DNA from: CAZVYN01 sp964631125
Lineage (GTDB): Bacteria > Eisenbacteria > RBG-16-71-46 > CAIMUX01
DNA length: 64,000 nt
Assembly: GCA_964631125.1 (NCBI GenBank)
Contig: CAZVYN010000010.1
Location: forward strand, 9,510-73,509
Direction of reading: 5' to 3'
The notes under the pieces were generated by a model. That model worked only from the letters and a program-made list of their open reading frames with translations, made no database searches and had not been told where the DNA came from. The stretch's first letter is position 1; every line of letters starts with the position of its first letter. This document shows, in pieces, positions 33,405 through 42,461 of this stretch. The position numbers were made by a program, and so were the translations under genes.

Positions 33405-35989
33405 ACGTCCTCCCGACTCAGTTCGCCGGCGGGGACGTTGCTGGCGCGAAACGCCGGGTAGAGGCTCGCGAGCAGGGCCGCCGCCAGAATCGTGGCGCCT
33501 TGCAGTAGGAGCGCGCCGCCGGGCCAGGCGGGACGGATCGTCCATCCGAAGTACGCCAGGTTGATGCCATAGATAAGGAGAGCGGCGAGCGCCACGCCGC
33601 CGACGCCGCCCAAGAGGAGCCCGAAGAGCCCGATCCCGAGCCCCTCCCCGACGAAGGTCAGAAAAATCTGCGAGCGCAGGGCGCCGAGCGAGCGGTAGAG
33701 CGCCAGTTCCGCGATCCGCTCGCGCGCGAGGACCAGGAGGGTGAGGGCGATGCCGGTCGCAGCGATGAGCAGCGCCATTCCCTGCAAGATCCGCGTGATG
33801 GCGAAGGTCTGATCGAAGATGGCGAAGACCTCCTGGCGCAGGAGCCGGTTGCTGCGGATCTCGAGCGGGGCCGGAGCGAGCGAGGCGCGGAGGGCGTCGA
33901 CGAAGCGTTCCACGTCGACGCCGGGCGTCAGGTAGAGCGCCAGATTGTTGATCGGGCCCGGACCGAAACGCTCTTCGAGGAAGCGAAGGTCCATGCCGGC
34001 GGCGCCTTCTTCCGAGCTGTAGTCGTACGAGACTCCCGCGATCGGCATCGCGATGAGGCCTTTCGTCGAGTGCACCTTCAGGGTGTCGCCCACCCAGAGC
34101 CCCGCTTTGCGAGCCAGCGGCTCGGTCACGATCACCGCGCCGTCGTTCTCCACTCGTCGCAGCGCTTCCTCGGGGTCACCGGCCAGGAGCGGGAAGCGCT
34201 GCTCGCCCCCCTCGATGCCGATACGAACTCCGGCTACTCGGATCCGACGTCCGTCCTGGGTCTGCGCGAAGAACTGTCGCAGGACATCGACCGCGCGCAC
34301 CTCGGGCATCCGCTCGCACCGCTCGACGAGCGAAGAATCGATGGTGGCCTCGCGGCCCGCGCGGGCCCAAGACGAGGTCGTGATGTAGACGTCGGCCTGG
34401 AGCGTGACGTCGACCCAGGTGGAGACGGTCTCGCGAAAGCTGCCGACCAAGAGCGTGATCGCGACCAACATGCTGACCGCCACGCCGAGAGCGGCGATGG
34501 CGAAGGAGGTCGTCTGGAGCCGCGCCTCGAGCGAGCGCAGGCTGTAACGAAGGCCGAAGCCGCGCGGAGAGATGCGGCGGCAGACCGTCTGCACGAAGGC
34601 CGGTGTGCAGAGTGCGAGCGAGATCAACACGAAGAGGCCGAGCGCGAAGCCGGACGGTTTCCATCGGGATCCGCCCGCCAGATAGATCAGCGCGCCGAGC
34701 GTGAGGAGCGAGAGGCCGACGGCGGCGGCGCGCGGCGCGAGGGAGGAGATCTTCTCGCGCAAGGTGAACGCGACGAGCAGGCCGCGAACGTCGCGGCGTC
34801 CCAAGTCGAGAGCGGGGAGGATCGCGCCGAGCAGCGCCCCGCCGATCCCGATGGCGGCGGCGGAGAGATAGAGGGAGAGCGGCAGCTCCAAGCGTTCGAT
34901 CTCGTCCAGCAGGTAGAGATTCGAGAGCGTCGCGCTCACGATGTCGACATTGGCCTGGGCGGCGAAGTACCCGAGCGGAATGCCCAGCGCGACGCCCAAG
35001 GCGCCGAGGAGCGTCACCTCCCCGAGGATCAGTCCGAGGACCTGACCCCGCGTCGCGCCGAGTGCGCGGAGCAGACCGAACTCTCCGCGGCGGCGCACGA
35101 GCGAGGCCTGCGTGCTCGTATAGATGAGGAAGAGTCCGACGACGAGACTGATGAGGCTGAGCGCCGTCAGATTCAGACGGAAGGCCGAGAGGAGACCCGC
35201 CGCCTGCGACTCCCGCTGCTGCGGCGTGAGCGCCTGGACCTGCGGTCCGAGGCGCGTCTCGAGCCGCCGCGTCAGTTCGCCGATGTCCTGTCCGTCGCTC
35301 ACGCGCACGTCGATCTGGTGGATCTCGCCGCGGCGGCCCAGGAGCGCCTGCGCCTGCGCGATGTCCATGAGCGCGATCTTGCGGCTCGCCGTCGGCGCGT
35401 ACCGCTGGAAGTCGACCATCGCCCCCACCTGGAGCGTCGCGCGTCGCGAGCCGCTCGAGACCACGAAGCTGTCTCCTACCGCCCAGCCGCGTTCCTGCGC
35501 GAACGCGGGCGAGAGTGCGACCCAACCGGGAGTCGAGAGCGCCGCGGCGATGGCGCTGGGTCCACGATTCGCCGCGGTCTCCTCGGCCGCGCCCTCGATC
35601 GGAAAGCGCGTCGGCGCGAAGAAGTCGACACCGACGATCTCCAAGAAGATGGCGCCAGCGAGGCCACGCTGGGAGTTGGCGCGCGCGGGACCGTCCTCCA
35701 GCGCGACGTCGATGCGATAGAGCGGCCAGGCGCCGGCGACACCGGGCGTGCCGAGCACACGCGCGAAGATCGAATCCGGGAGCGTGGGGGTGCGACCGAC
35801 GAGACTGAAGTCGGCCTCGCCGCTCACCGCCTGCACGCCGCCGCGGAACGCGGAGAGCGCATTGAGATTCAGGATCTGGATGCAGAGCACCGAGGCGACG
35901 CCGAGGGCGACGCCGGCGACGGTCAGCAGATAGAGGCTGCGCGAGCGACGGATGTGACTGGCGAGCGTGGCGAGGAAGTAGCGGTTCAC
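33401..35989 (-). CDS. FtsX-family ABC transporter permease (large, two-module)
   Basis: GTG 35989 overlaps the ATPase stop (GTGA), the same coupling as at its own end. The 862-aa protein has an N-terminal helix, a MacB-type periplasmic domain (about 40-250), three membrane helices around SLVVGLFLIYTSTQASLVRR, a central pair of hydrophobic segments and a second FtsX unit ending near ILAAALLASLYPAF. The tail has the FtsX signature LYRSLGALRSQIFL. Such ATPase-permease-AttH operons move lipids or lipoproteins across the envelope. Its size suits a fused pair of permeases. Confidence 0.92.
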   Translation of the reverse strand: MNRYFLATLASHIRRSRSLYLLTVAGVALGVASVLCIQILNLNALSAFRGGVQAVSGEADFSLVGRTPTLPDSIFARVLGTPGVAGAWPLYRIDVALEDGPARANSQRGLAGAIFLEIVGVDFFAPTRFPIEGAAEETAANRGPSAIAAALSTPGWVALSPAFAQERGWAVGDSFVVSSGSRRATLQVGAMVDFQRYAPTASRKIALMDIAQAQALLGRRGEIHQIDVRVSDGQDIGELTRRLETRLGPQVQALTPQQRESQAAGLLSAFRLNLTALSLISLVVGLFLIYTSTQASLVRRRGEFGLLRALGATRGQVLGLILGEVTLLGALGVALGIPLGYFAAQANVDIVSATLSNLYLLDEIERLELPLSLYLSAAAIGIGGALLGAILPALDLGRRDVRGLLVAFTLREKISSLAPRAAAVGLSLLTLGALIYLAGGSRWKPSGFALGLFVLISLALCTPAFVQTVCRRISPRGFGLRYSLRSLEARLQTTSFAIAALGVAVSMLVAITLLVGSFRETVSTWVDVTLQADVYITTSSWARAGREATIDSSLVERCERMPEVRAVDVLRQFFAQTQDGRRIRVAGVRIGIEGGEQRFPLLAGDPEEALRRVENDGAVIVTEPLARKAGLWVGDTLKVHSTKGLIAMPIAGVSYDYSSEEGAAGMDLRFLEERFGPGPINNLALYLTPGVDVERFVDALRASLAPAPLEIRSNRLLRQEVFAIFDQTFAITRILQGMALLIAATGIALTLLVLARERIAELALYRSLGALRSQIFLTFVGEGLGIGLFGLLLGGVGGVALAALLIYGINLAYFGWTIRPAWPGGALLLQGATILAAALLASLYPAFRASNVPAGELSREDV

Positions 35990-36672
35990 GGCGTACGCTC
36001 CAGCGCGCCATGTACGACCCGCCACACCTCATCCGCCTTCGCCGCCAGCTCCGCGCTGTGCGTCACGTAGACGAGCGCGCTCCCCTCTTCCTCGGTCAAG
36101 CGAACGAGCAGATCCATGACGGCGCGGCTCGTCTCGTCGTCCAGATTTCCGGTCGGCTCATCCGCCAACAGGAGTTTCGGGCGGCGCAAGAGCGCGCGAC
36201 AGATCGCGATCCGCTGCATCTCGCCGCCGCTCAGCTTCTGGACCGAATCGCGCGCGCGCGATTCGAGGCCGACGCGCGTGAGCAGTTCGACGACTCGCGG
36301 TTCCCAGGAGGAGGGGCGCTCGCCCGCGATCATCGCGGGGAGCGCCACGTTGTCGCGCACATCGAGATGGGGAAGCAGATGGAAGAACTGGAAGATGAGC
36401 CCGACCGTGCCGCGACGCTCGAGCGTCCGCTCGCGATCCGAGAGGTTCGCCAGGTCCCGTCCCGCCAACCAGACCGAGCCGGCGGTGGGGAGATCGATGC
36501 CCGCGGCGAGATGCAGCAGCGTCGACTTCCCGCTGCCGCTGCGCCCCACGATCGCGATGCGGCGGCCCGGCTCGATGTCGATGGAGACGTCGCTGAGTAC
36601 GCGCCTGGGCTCGCCGCCTTCCCGGGGGTAACTCTTGTCGACGTTGCGCAGCGAAAGGATGGGCGCGGGCAT
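35986..36672 (-). CDS. LolD/MacB-type ABC transporter ATPase
   Basis: The 228-aa protein is a full ABC ATPase: Walker A VGRSGSGKSTLLHLAAG, Q-loop FQFFHLLPHLDVRDN, signature KLSGGEMQRIAICRAL, Walker B LLLADEPTGNLD and the switch His in YVTHSAE. The DEPTGNLD end is typical for LolD, MacB and FtsE partners of FtsX-like permeases. It is the first gene of the exporter operon, 144 bp from the divergent lon. Confidence 0.95.
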   Translation of the reverse strand: MPAPILSLRNVDKSYPREGGEPRRVLSDVSIDIEPGRRIAIVGRSGSGKSTLLHLAAGIDLPTAGSVWLAGRDLANLSDRERTLERRGTVGLIFQFFHLLPHLDVRDNVALPAMIAGERPSSWEPRVVELLTRVGLESRARDSVQKLSGGEMQRIAICRALLRRPKLLLADEPTGNLDDETSRAVMDLLVRLTEEEGSALVYVTHSAELAAKADEVWRVVHGALERTP

Positions 36673-36815
36673 GAAGCGGGAGAATACCTTGGAATGACGA
36701 TCGACTCGATGAAACCTCGGGCCCCCGAGCGGCGTCGAACGCAGTCACTGGCCCGCCGGGGCAGGGTGTATGTTCGACGCTGGCGAGCGAGCCCACGCGG
36801 AGGAGGAGAGACATC

Positions 36816-39510
36816 TTGGCCAAGTTCATGCAGCCCGAGGAAGACAAGGTCCGACAGATCCCGGAGGAGCTCCCGATCCTCCCGCTTCGCAACACACTCG
36901 CCTACCCCTACATGGTCCTGCCGCTGGCGGTCGGGATCCCGCGATCGGTCAAGTTGATCGAAGACGCGTTGCAGGCCGACAAGTTGATCGGGCTGGTCGG
37001 CATGGCCGACGGCAGCATCGAGGAGCCGACGACCGATCAGGTCTGGAAGACCGGCACCGTCGCGCGCATTCACCGCGTCGTGCGCACGCCGGATGAGAGC
37101 ATCCAGGTGATCGTGCAGGGGATCGAACGATTCCGCGTGGTCGAGTGGTTGGAGCCGGCGCCCTATCTCCGCGCGAAGATCGCGATCGCGCCCGACATCA
37201 TCGAGGCCGATCTCGAGCTCGACGCGCTGGAGCGGAGCCTGCGCGCGCTGACGCGTGAAGTCGTTGCACTCTCGCCGAATCTTCCCGATGAGGTGAACCG
37301 CTTCCTCGCTCAGGTCGACCAGGTGCGGCACCTGGTCTATCTGGTGGCGGCCAATGCGCGCCTCAAGAAGGAAGAGGGGCAGGCCGTGCTCGAGGCCGAC
37401 AACCTGAAGGAAAAAATTCGCCTGCTCATGCGTCACCTCACACGGGAAAAAGAGGTGCTCAGTCTCGAGCAGAAGATCCAGTCGGATGCGCACGAGGAGA
37501 TGGACAAGGCGCAGCGCGAGTACTACCTGCGCCAGCAGCTCCGCGCGATCCGCAAGGAACTGGGAGAAGACGAGGAAGGCGACGCGGTGGTCGAGGACTA
37601 TCGCGAGAAGATCGAGGCGGCCAACCTGCCCGAGGAAGCGAAGCGCGAGGCGAACCGCGAACTGCGACGGCTGCAGGCCATGCCGGCGCAGTCGGCCGAG
37701 CATTCCGTCATCCGCACCTATCTCGACTGGTTGATCGATCTTCCGTGGATGAAGCGGAGCGACGACGATCTCGATGTCCAGAAGGCGCGGCGGATCCTCG
37801 ACGAGGACCACTACGACCTCCAGAACGTGAAGGACCGGATCATCGAGTTCCTCGCGGTGAACAAGCTGGTCGCCGAGCGCGGGCGTGTGGCTGCGGGTCT
37901 TGCGGAAAGTCTCGAGGAGACGCCGGCCGAGTCGCGAGCAGGGGTAGGACCGGTCTCGGATGCGCCGATCGGAGACGTGCCGCCGATCGACGCGCCGATC
38001 GACGCGCCNNNNNNNNNNNNNNNNNNNNNNNNNNNNNNNNNNNNNNNNNNNNNNNNNNNNNNNNNNNNNNNNNNNNNNNNNNNNNNNNNNNNNNNNNNNN
38101 NNNNNNNNCGACGCGCCAATCGAGCCGCCGACCGAGACGCCGCCGAGCGAAGACGAGCCGGCGGCCGGCACGATCATCTGCTTTGCCGGTCCTCCGGGAG
38201 TCGGCAAGACCAGTCTGGGGCAGAGCATCGCGCGCGCGTTGGGTCGGAAGTTCACGCGCATGAGCCTCGGCGGCATGCGCGACGAAGCGGAGATCCGCGG
38301 GCACCGCCGCACCTATGTCGGCGCCATGCCGGGTCGGATCATCCAGGGAATCAAGCGAGCCGGAACTCGGAATCCGGTCTTCATGCTGGACGAAGTCGAC
38401 AAGCTCGGCGCCGATTGGCGCGGCGATCCCTCGAGCGCGCTGCTCGAGGTGCTCGACCCGGTGCAGAACAAGGCGTTCCGCGATCATTACCTGGACGTCG
38501 ACTTCGATCTCTCGGAGGTGATCTTCATCGCGACAGCCAACCATCTGGAGACGATCCCGGGGCCGCTGCGCGACCGGATGGAGATCATCGAGCTGGAGGG
38601 ATACACGGAGCACGAGAAGCTGGAGATCGCGCGAAAGTATCTCGTCCCGCGGCAGCGCCAACGGAACGGGCTGGCCGAGGGGGAGATCGCGTTCGAGGAC
38701 GACGCGCTGCGCAAGATCATCCGCGACTACACGCGTGAGGCGGGAGTGCGCGACCTGGAGCGCCAGGTCGGCTCGATCTGTCGGAAAGCGGCGGTCGGCG
38801 TGGCGGCGGGCGACGCCGCGGAGGTGGTGGTGACGCCTCCGCTCGTGCGGCAGTGGCTCAAGCGGGAGCGGTTCCAGAGCGAGGCGTCCGAGAGTCTGCG
38901 GCTACCGGGGATCGCGACTGGCCTGGCGGTGACGCCGGGCGGCGGGGACATCCTCTATATCGAGGCGACGCGGATGCGCGGCAAGGGCGAGCTGACGCTG
39001 ACGGGTCAGCTCGGCGATGTCATGCGCGAGAGCGCGCGCATCGCGCACAGTTGGGTGCGGTCGAAGGCCGGTCTCTTCGGCGTCGAGCCCGAGGTGTTCG
39101 AGCGGAGCGACCTCCACATCCATGTGCCGGCCGGCGCCGTGCCCAAGGATGGACCGTCCGCGGGAATCGCGATGGTGACGGCGATCGTCAGCCTTTTCGT
39201 GGGACGCGCCGCCAGCCAGGGCGTCGGCATGACCGGTGAGGTCACGCTCCGCGGCCGAGTGCTGCCGATCGGCGGCCTCAAGATGAAGGCGCTCGCGGCG
39301 CACCGAGCGGGGCTCCACACGGTGGTCCTGCCGAAGCGAAATGAAGGGGATCTCGAGGAGCTACCCGAAGAGGTGCGGCTCGCGATGCGATTCGTCCCCG
39401 TCGAGACGATCGAGGAAGCGCTCGCGGTCACCTTGCCGATGGACGAGATCCGGCCCTTCGGCGATCCCGTCGGCGTCGGCGCCGGAACGCGCGGAGAGCA
39501 CGGACGCTAG
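36816..39510 (+). CDS. lon: ATP-dependent Lon protease, interrupted by a scaffold gap
   Basis: TTG 36816 (GGAGGAGAG upstream) starts an N-terminal LON domain (IPEELPILPLRNTLAYPYMV) and coiled-coil middle (REYYLRQQLRAIRKELGED). The second half has Walker A AGPPGVGKTSLG, Walker B VFMLDEVDKLG and the protease dyad Ser in PKDGPSAGIAM and Lys in GGLKMKALAAHRAG. Left and right halves are in different frames across the 100 N, so the gap is not to scale; the true length must be a multiple of 3. Around the gap lies an acidic, Pro-rich linker (PPIDAPIDA and DAPIEPPTETPP), at least 60 residues that ordinary Lon lacks between the coiled coil and Walker A. A terminator overlaps the stop. Confidence 0.93.
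37985..38008 (+). repeat. 12-bp tandem repeat GATCGACGCGCC at the gap edge
   Basis: Two perfect copies (37985-37996 and 37997-38008) end at the gap, and the right edge resumes with CGACGCGCC, so the array continues across it. Each unit codes for IDAP in lon. The repeat explains the assembly break. Confidence 0.85.
38009..38108. other. Scaffold gap of 100 N
   Basis: Exactly 100 N inside lon. The reading frame differs by one between the sides, so 100 is a placeholder. Confidence 0.98.
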
Positions 39511-39532
39511 GCGCCCGTGCTTCCTTTTTTTT
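39497..39532 (+). terminator. Rho-independent terminator of lon
   Basis: AGCACGG pairs with CCGTGCT, with an inner CGC-TAG-GCG hairpin that contains the lon stop codon, followed by TCC and eight T. One A-C mismatch interrupts the stem. Confidence 0.9.
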
Positions 39533-39555
39533 CGAACCGCGGACGAGGACGCGAA

Positions 39556-40122
39556 TCACTCGTTCATCAACCAGATCTCGCTGACCCGCGCCTTCTCCAT
39601 CGCCGGACCGTCGCTCGCGGGCGCCGTCGTCATCCTGGCGCCGAACGACGCGACCTCGATTCGGTCCTTCGCGACTCCGGAGTTCACGAGGATCTGCCGG
39701 ATGGCCTGGGCTCTCTGCATTCCGAGGTTCTCGCCATTGGCCTTCTCCCCGCCCGCGTCGGCGAACCCGATCGCAATGACTTGGATGTTCGGCCTGGCCT
39801 GCATGTCCTCGGCGAGGGTCCGCAGGACCGCGGTCGCCTCTCCGTCCACGCCGGCGGAGAGTGACGAGAATCCGATGCTCTTGAGCAGGTAGTTGGGCTT
39901 GTGGGACGGATCCGGCGTCGGCATCGCGTCATAAACCCAACGCCGCTGTTCCGCCTCGGGTACGTAATACTCCCGAGCCGCCTCGCCGTGCATCGAGGTG
40001 TCGCCCGTTTCCGAGACTTCCACGCCTGGTCTGGCCGCCGTGTTCTTCTTGCTGCAGCCGCCGACCAGGACGAGGCCAAGGACGCACCAGGCCAGGCTAC
40101 GTACGAGGTCCTTCTCTTTCAT
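39556..40122 (-). CDS. OmpA-family lipoprotein
   Basis: ATG 40122 gives 188 aa with a lipoprotein signal (WCVLGLVLVGGC). The C-terminal half is an OmpA/MotB-type peptidoglycan-binding domain: a first strand near GVDGEATAVLRTLAEDMQAR, IQVIAIGFADAGGEKANGEN, GMQRAQAIRQILVNSGVAKD and VASFGARM. The usual GHTD-like turn is GFADAGG here. It probably links the outer membrane or inner membrane to the cell wall. It is convergent with lon and monocistronic. Confidence 0.88.
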   Translation of the reverse strand: MKEKDLVRSLAWCVLGLVLVGGCSKKNTAARPGVEVSETGDTSMHGEAAREYYVPEAEQRRWVYDAMPTPDPSHKPNYLLKSIGFSSLSAGVDGEATAVLRTLAEDMQARPNIQVIAIGFADAGGEKANGENLGMQRAQAIRQILVNSGVAKDRIEVASFGARMTTAPASDGPAMEKARVSEIWLMNE

Positions 40123-40235
40123 CGCAATACCCCCAAGGCTAATCTCCTCGCTCACTATCTCATCAGTTGGTCCATCCGGACCGACTCGATACTAACGACA
40201 GGATCGGCCCGCGTGAACATGCCAGGAGGCGATTG

Positions 40236-41936
40236 ATGCAGAAGTTGGTCGAGTGCGTTCCCAATTTCAGCGAGGGGCGGGACCGCGCCACCCTGGACGC
40301 GATCACGGCAGCCGTCGGATCGGTCGACGGCGTTCGGGTGTTGGATCTCGACCCCGGGGCCGCCACTCACCGCACTGTTTTCACCATCGTCGGCCCACTG
40401 GACCGGATCGGCGAGGCGGCCTTCCGCGCGATCCGCGTCGCGACCGAGCGCATCGACATGAGCCGCCACCTCGGGGCGCACCCGCGGATGGGCGCGACCG
40501 ATGTCTGTCCGTTCGTCCCGATCGGCGACACCACGATGGAGGAGTGTGTCGAGCTGGCGCGTGCGCTCGGCGAACGGGTGGGCCGCGAGTTGGACATTCC
40601 GGTCTATCTCTACGAGGCGGCGGCGGCTCGTCCGGAGCGCCGCTCGCTCGCCGATATCCGTACGGGTGAGTACGAGGGCCTCGGCGCCAAACTGGCCGAT
40701 CCGAACTGGGCCCCCGATTTCGGACCGGCGGAGTTCCGGCCCAAGAGCGGCGCCACCGTGATCGGCGCGCGCGAATTCCTCATCGCATACAACGTCAACC
40801 TCAACACCCGCGACAGGAAACTCGCGACGCAGGTTGCGCTCCGCATTCGGGAGAACGGCCGGCTGAAACGGGACGCGGACGGCGCGGTGGTCGTCGATGC
40901 AGCGGGGAACAAGGAGCGCGAGCCGGGCCTGCTGCCCGCGGTGCGCGCCGTCGGTTGGTATATCGAGGAGTACGGGCGCGCGCAGGTCTCGATCAATCTG
41001 CTCGATTACAAGCGGACGCCGCCGCATCGCGCGTTCGATGTCTGCGTGGAAGAGGCCGCGAAGCTCGGACTGCGCGTGACGGGGAGCGAGTTGGTCGGGC
41101 TGATCCCGAAAGAGGCGCTGCTCGTTGCCGGGAGACACTATCTGGCGCGACAGGGGAAATCGTCCGGCGTTCCCGAGCGCGAACTCGCGCACATCGCCAT
41201 TCGCTCCCTCGGTCTCGATGAGCTCGGGCCGTTCGATCCGCAGCAGAAGGTGATCGAATACCGCGTGGCCGATCGTGATCGCGATCGTTCGCTCGTCGAG
41301 CGCACCGTGCGCGATTTCGTCGACGAGGTCTCCACCGAATCCCCCGCGCCGGGGGGCGGCAGTGTCGCGGCGCTCTGCGGCGCCATGGGCGCGGCGTTGG
41401 CGGCCATGGTGGCCAATCTCACGGTGGGACGAAGGGGGAGCGAAGCGGCTTGGGAAGCGATGCGCGGGACCGCCGCGCGTGGGCAGTCGCTGAAAGACCT
41501 GCTGCTCGCCGCCGTCGATGAGGACACGCGTGCATTCGACGCGGTCTTGGTGGCGGGTCGACTTCCGAAGGGATCGACGCAGGAGCAGTCCGCGCGATTG
41601 GCCGCAGTAGAAGCGGCGAATCAGCGAGCCACGCTCGTCCCGCTCGGAGTGGTCGAGCGTTCACTCGAAGTGCTCGAACTGGCCGCCGAGGCCGCCGCCA
41701 AGGGAAATCCCAACAGCCTGAGCGACGCCGGCGTCGCCGCTCTCTGCGCCCGCGCCTGCGCCGAGGGCGCCTGGCTCAACGTCGGCATCAATCTGAAAAG
41801 TCTGTCCGAGCTGGAAGGTGCGGACACCGCCTGGATCGAGACGACACGCGACCGCGCGGCCGACCTACTGGTGCGTGCGAGGATCCGGGCGCAGGAAGTG
41901 CTGGGGGCGGTGCAGGGGAAGTTGGGCGCTGCATAG
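40236..41936 (+). CDS. ftcD: Bifunctional glutamate formimidoyltransferase / formimidoyl-THF cyclodeaminase
   Basis: ATG 40236 (AGGAGG upstream) gives 566 aa, the length of fused FTCD. The transferase half (1-330) starts QKLVECVPNFSEGRD and keeps the catalytic His region HLGAHPRMGATDVCPFVP and VNLNTRD. The cyclodeaminase half (about 370-560) has PAPGGGSVAALCGAMGAALA and the Asp region AAVDEDTRAFDAV. It passes the formimino group of histidine breakdown to tetrahydrofolate and then releases ammonia. No other hut genes are in the window, so it may serve one-carbon metabolism from elsewhere. The next ORF is 300 bp away. Confidence 0.95.
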   Translation: MQKLVECVPNFSEGRDRATLDAITAAVGSVDGVRVLDLDPGAATHRTVFTIVGPLDRIGEAAFRAIRVATERIDMSRHLGAHPRMGATDVCPFVPIGDTTMEECVELARALGERVGRELDIPVYLYEAAAARPERRSLADIRTGEYEGLGAKLADPNWAPDFGPAEFRPKSGATVIGAREFLIAYNVNLNTRDRKLATQVALRIRENGRLKRDADGAVVVDAAGNKEREPGLLPAVRAVGWYIEEYGRAQVSINLLDYKRTPPHRAFDVCVEEAAKLGLRVTGSELVGLIPKEALLVAGRHYLARQGKSSGVPERELAHIAIRSLGLDELGPFDPQQKVIEYRVADRDRDRSLVERTVRDFVDEVSTESPAPGGGSVAALCGAMGAALAAMVANLTVGRRGSEAAWEAMRGTAARGQSLKDLLLAAVDEDTRAFDAVLVAGRLPKGSTQEQSARLAAVEAANQRATLVPLGVVERSLEVLELAAEAAAKGNPNSLSDAGVAALCARACAEGAWLNVGINLKSLSELEGADTAWIETTRDRAADLLVRARIRAQEVLGAVQGKLGAA

Positions 41937-42239
41937 CGCAGCGAAGTGAGGCCGGGGTGGAGCTGAAGGTGGTGCGCTCAACTCCGCGGTTCGCAGCGAA
42001 CCTCGCGAACGTAACCTCACTTCAGATTGGCTCGATGGAGGCCACCGTGAATCCTCGGCTGATCGCCGCCGCACGTCGCTCTCGCAGCTCTCGTACACGC
42101 CAAGTTGATCAACCTTGACGTTGACGCGACCGCAATCCGGCGCCACGGTAAATTTCGTGCGGGATCGGCAGGGGTCGGCTTGAGTCGTCGCCCCTTGCCG
42201 TGAGAGTCGCACGTTGTGTCCACTCGACAAGGAGGAACC
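41937..42239. other. Intergenic stretch, no gene recognised
   Basis: About 300 bp after ftcD. Frames on both strands are short or interrupted and I recognise no family in them. The right end carries the Shine-Dalgarno sequence AAGGAGG of the following small ORF. Confidence 0.5.
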
Positions 42240-42444
42240 ATGCGACGGGCTCTGCTCTCCTCGCTCTGCTCTCCTCGCTCTGCTCGCTAACGGGTTCCTG
42301 ATCTCGGGATCTCCGGATGTGGCCGAAGCAGCCGCCAGGTCAGCCGGACTTCGACGGGCTTTCCGTTCGAAGGCTCGCGAGCCGATCCTACAGACCACGC
42401 GAGTTGGCTGGGCGACCTGCGAAGTCCATCAGCTAGCGCCCTGA
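42240..42444 (+). pseudogene. Small exported ORF split by a 14-bp tandem repeat
   Basis: ATG 42240 has a strong AAGGAGG but its frame stops after 16 codons at 42288. The codons after the repeat, in another frame, continue a signal-peptide-like stretch (LLALLANGFLISGSPDVAEA) to a stop at 42444. The two would be joined in one frame if the 14-bp unit were present in three copies rather than two. It is therefore either a slipped-strand switch or a decayed gene. The product would be about 72 aa and exported. Confidence 0.4.
42250..42285 (+). repeat. 14-bp tandem repeat CTCTGCTCTCCTCG
   Basis: Two perfect copies (42250-42263, 42264-42277) and 8 bp of a third, inside the signal-peptide region of the small ORF. 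A unit of 14 is not a multiple of three, so gain or loss of a copy changes frame. Confidence 0.85.
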
Positions 42445-42461
42445 GAACCAGGAGGAGACCC

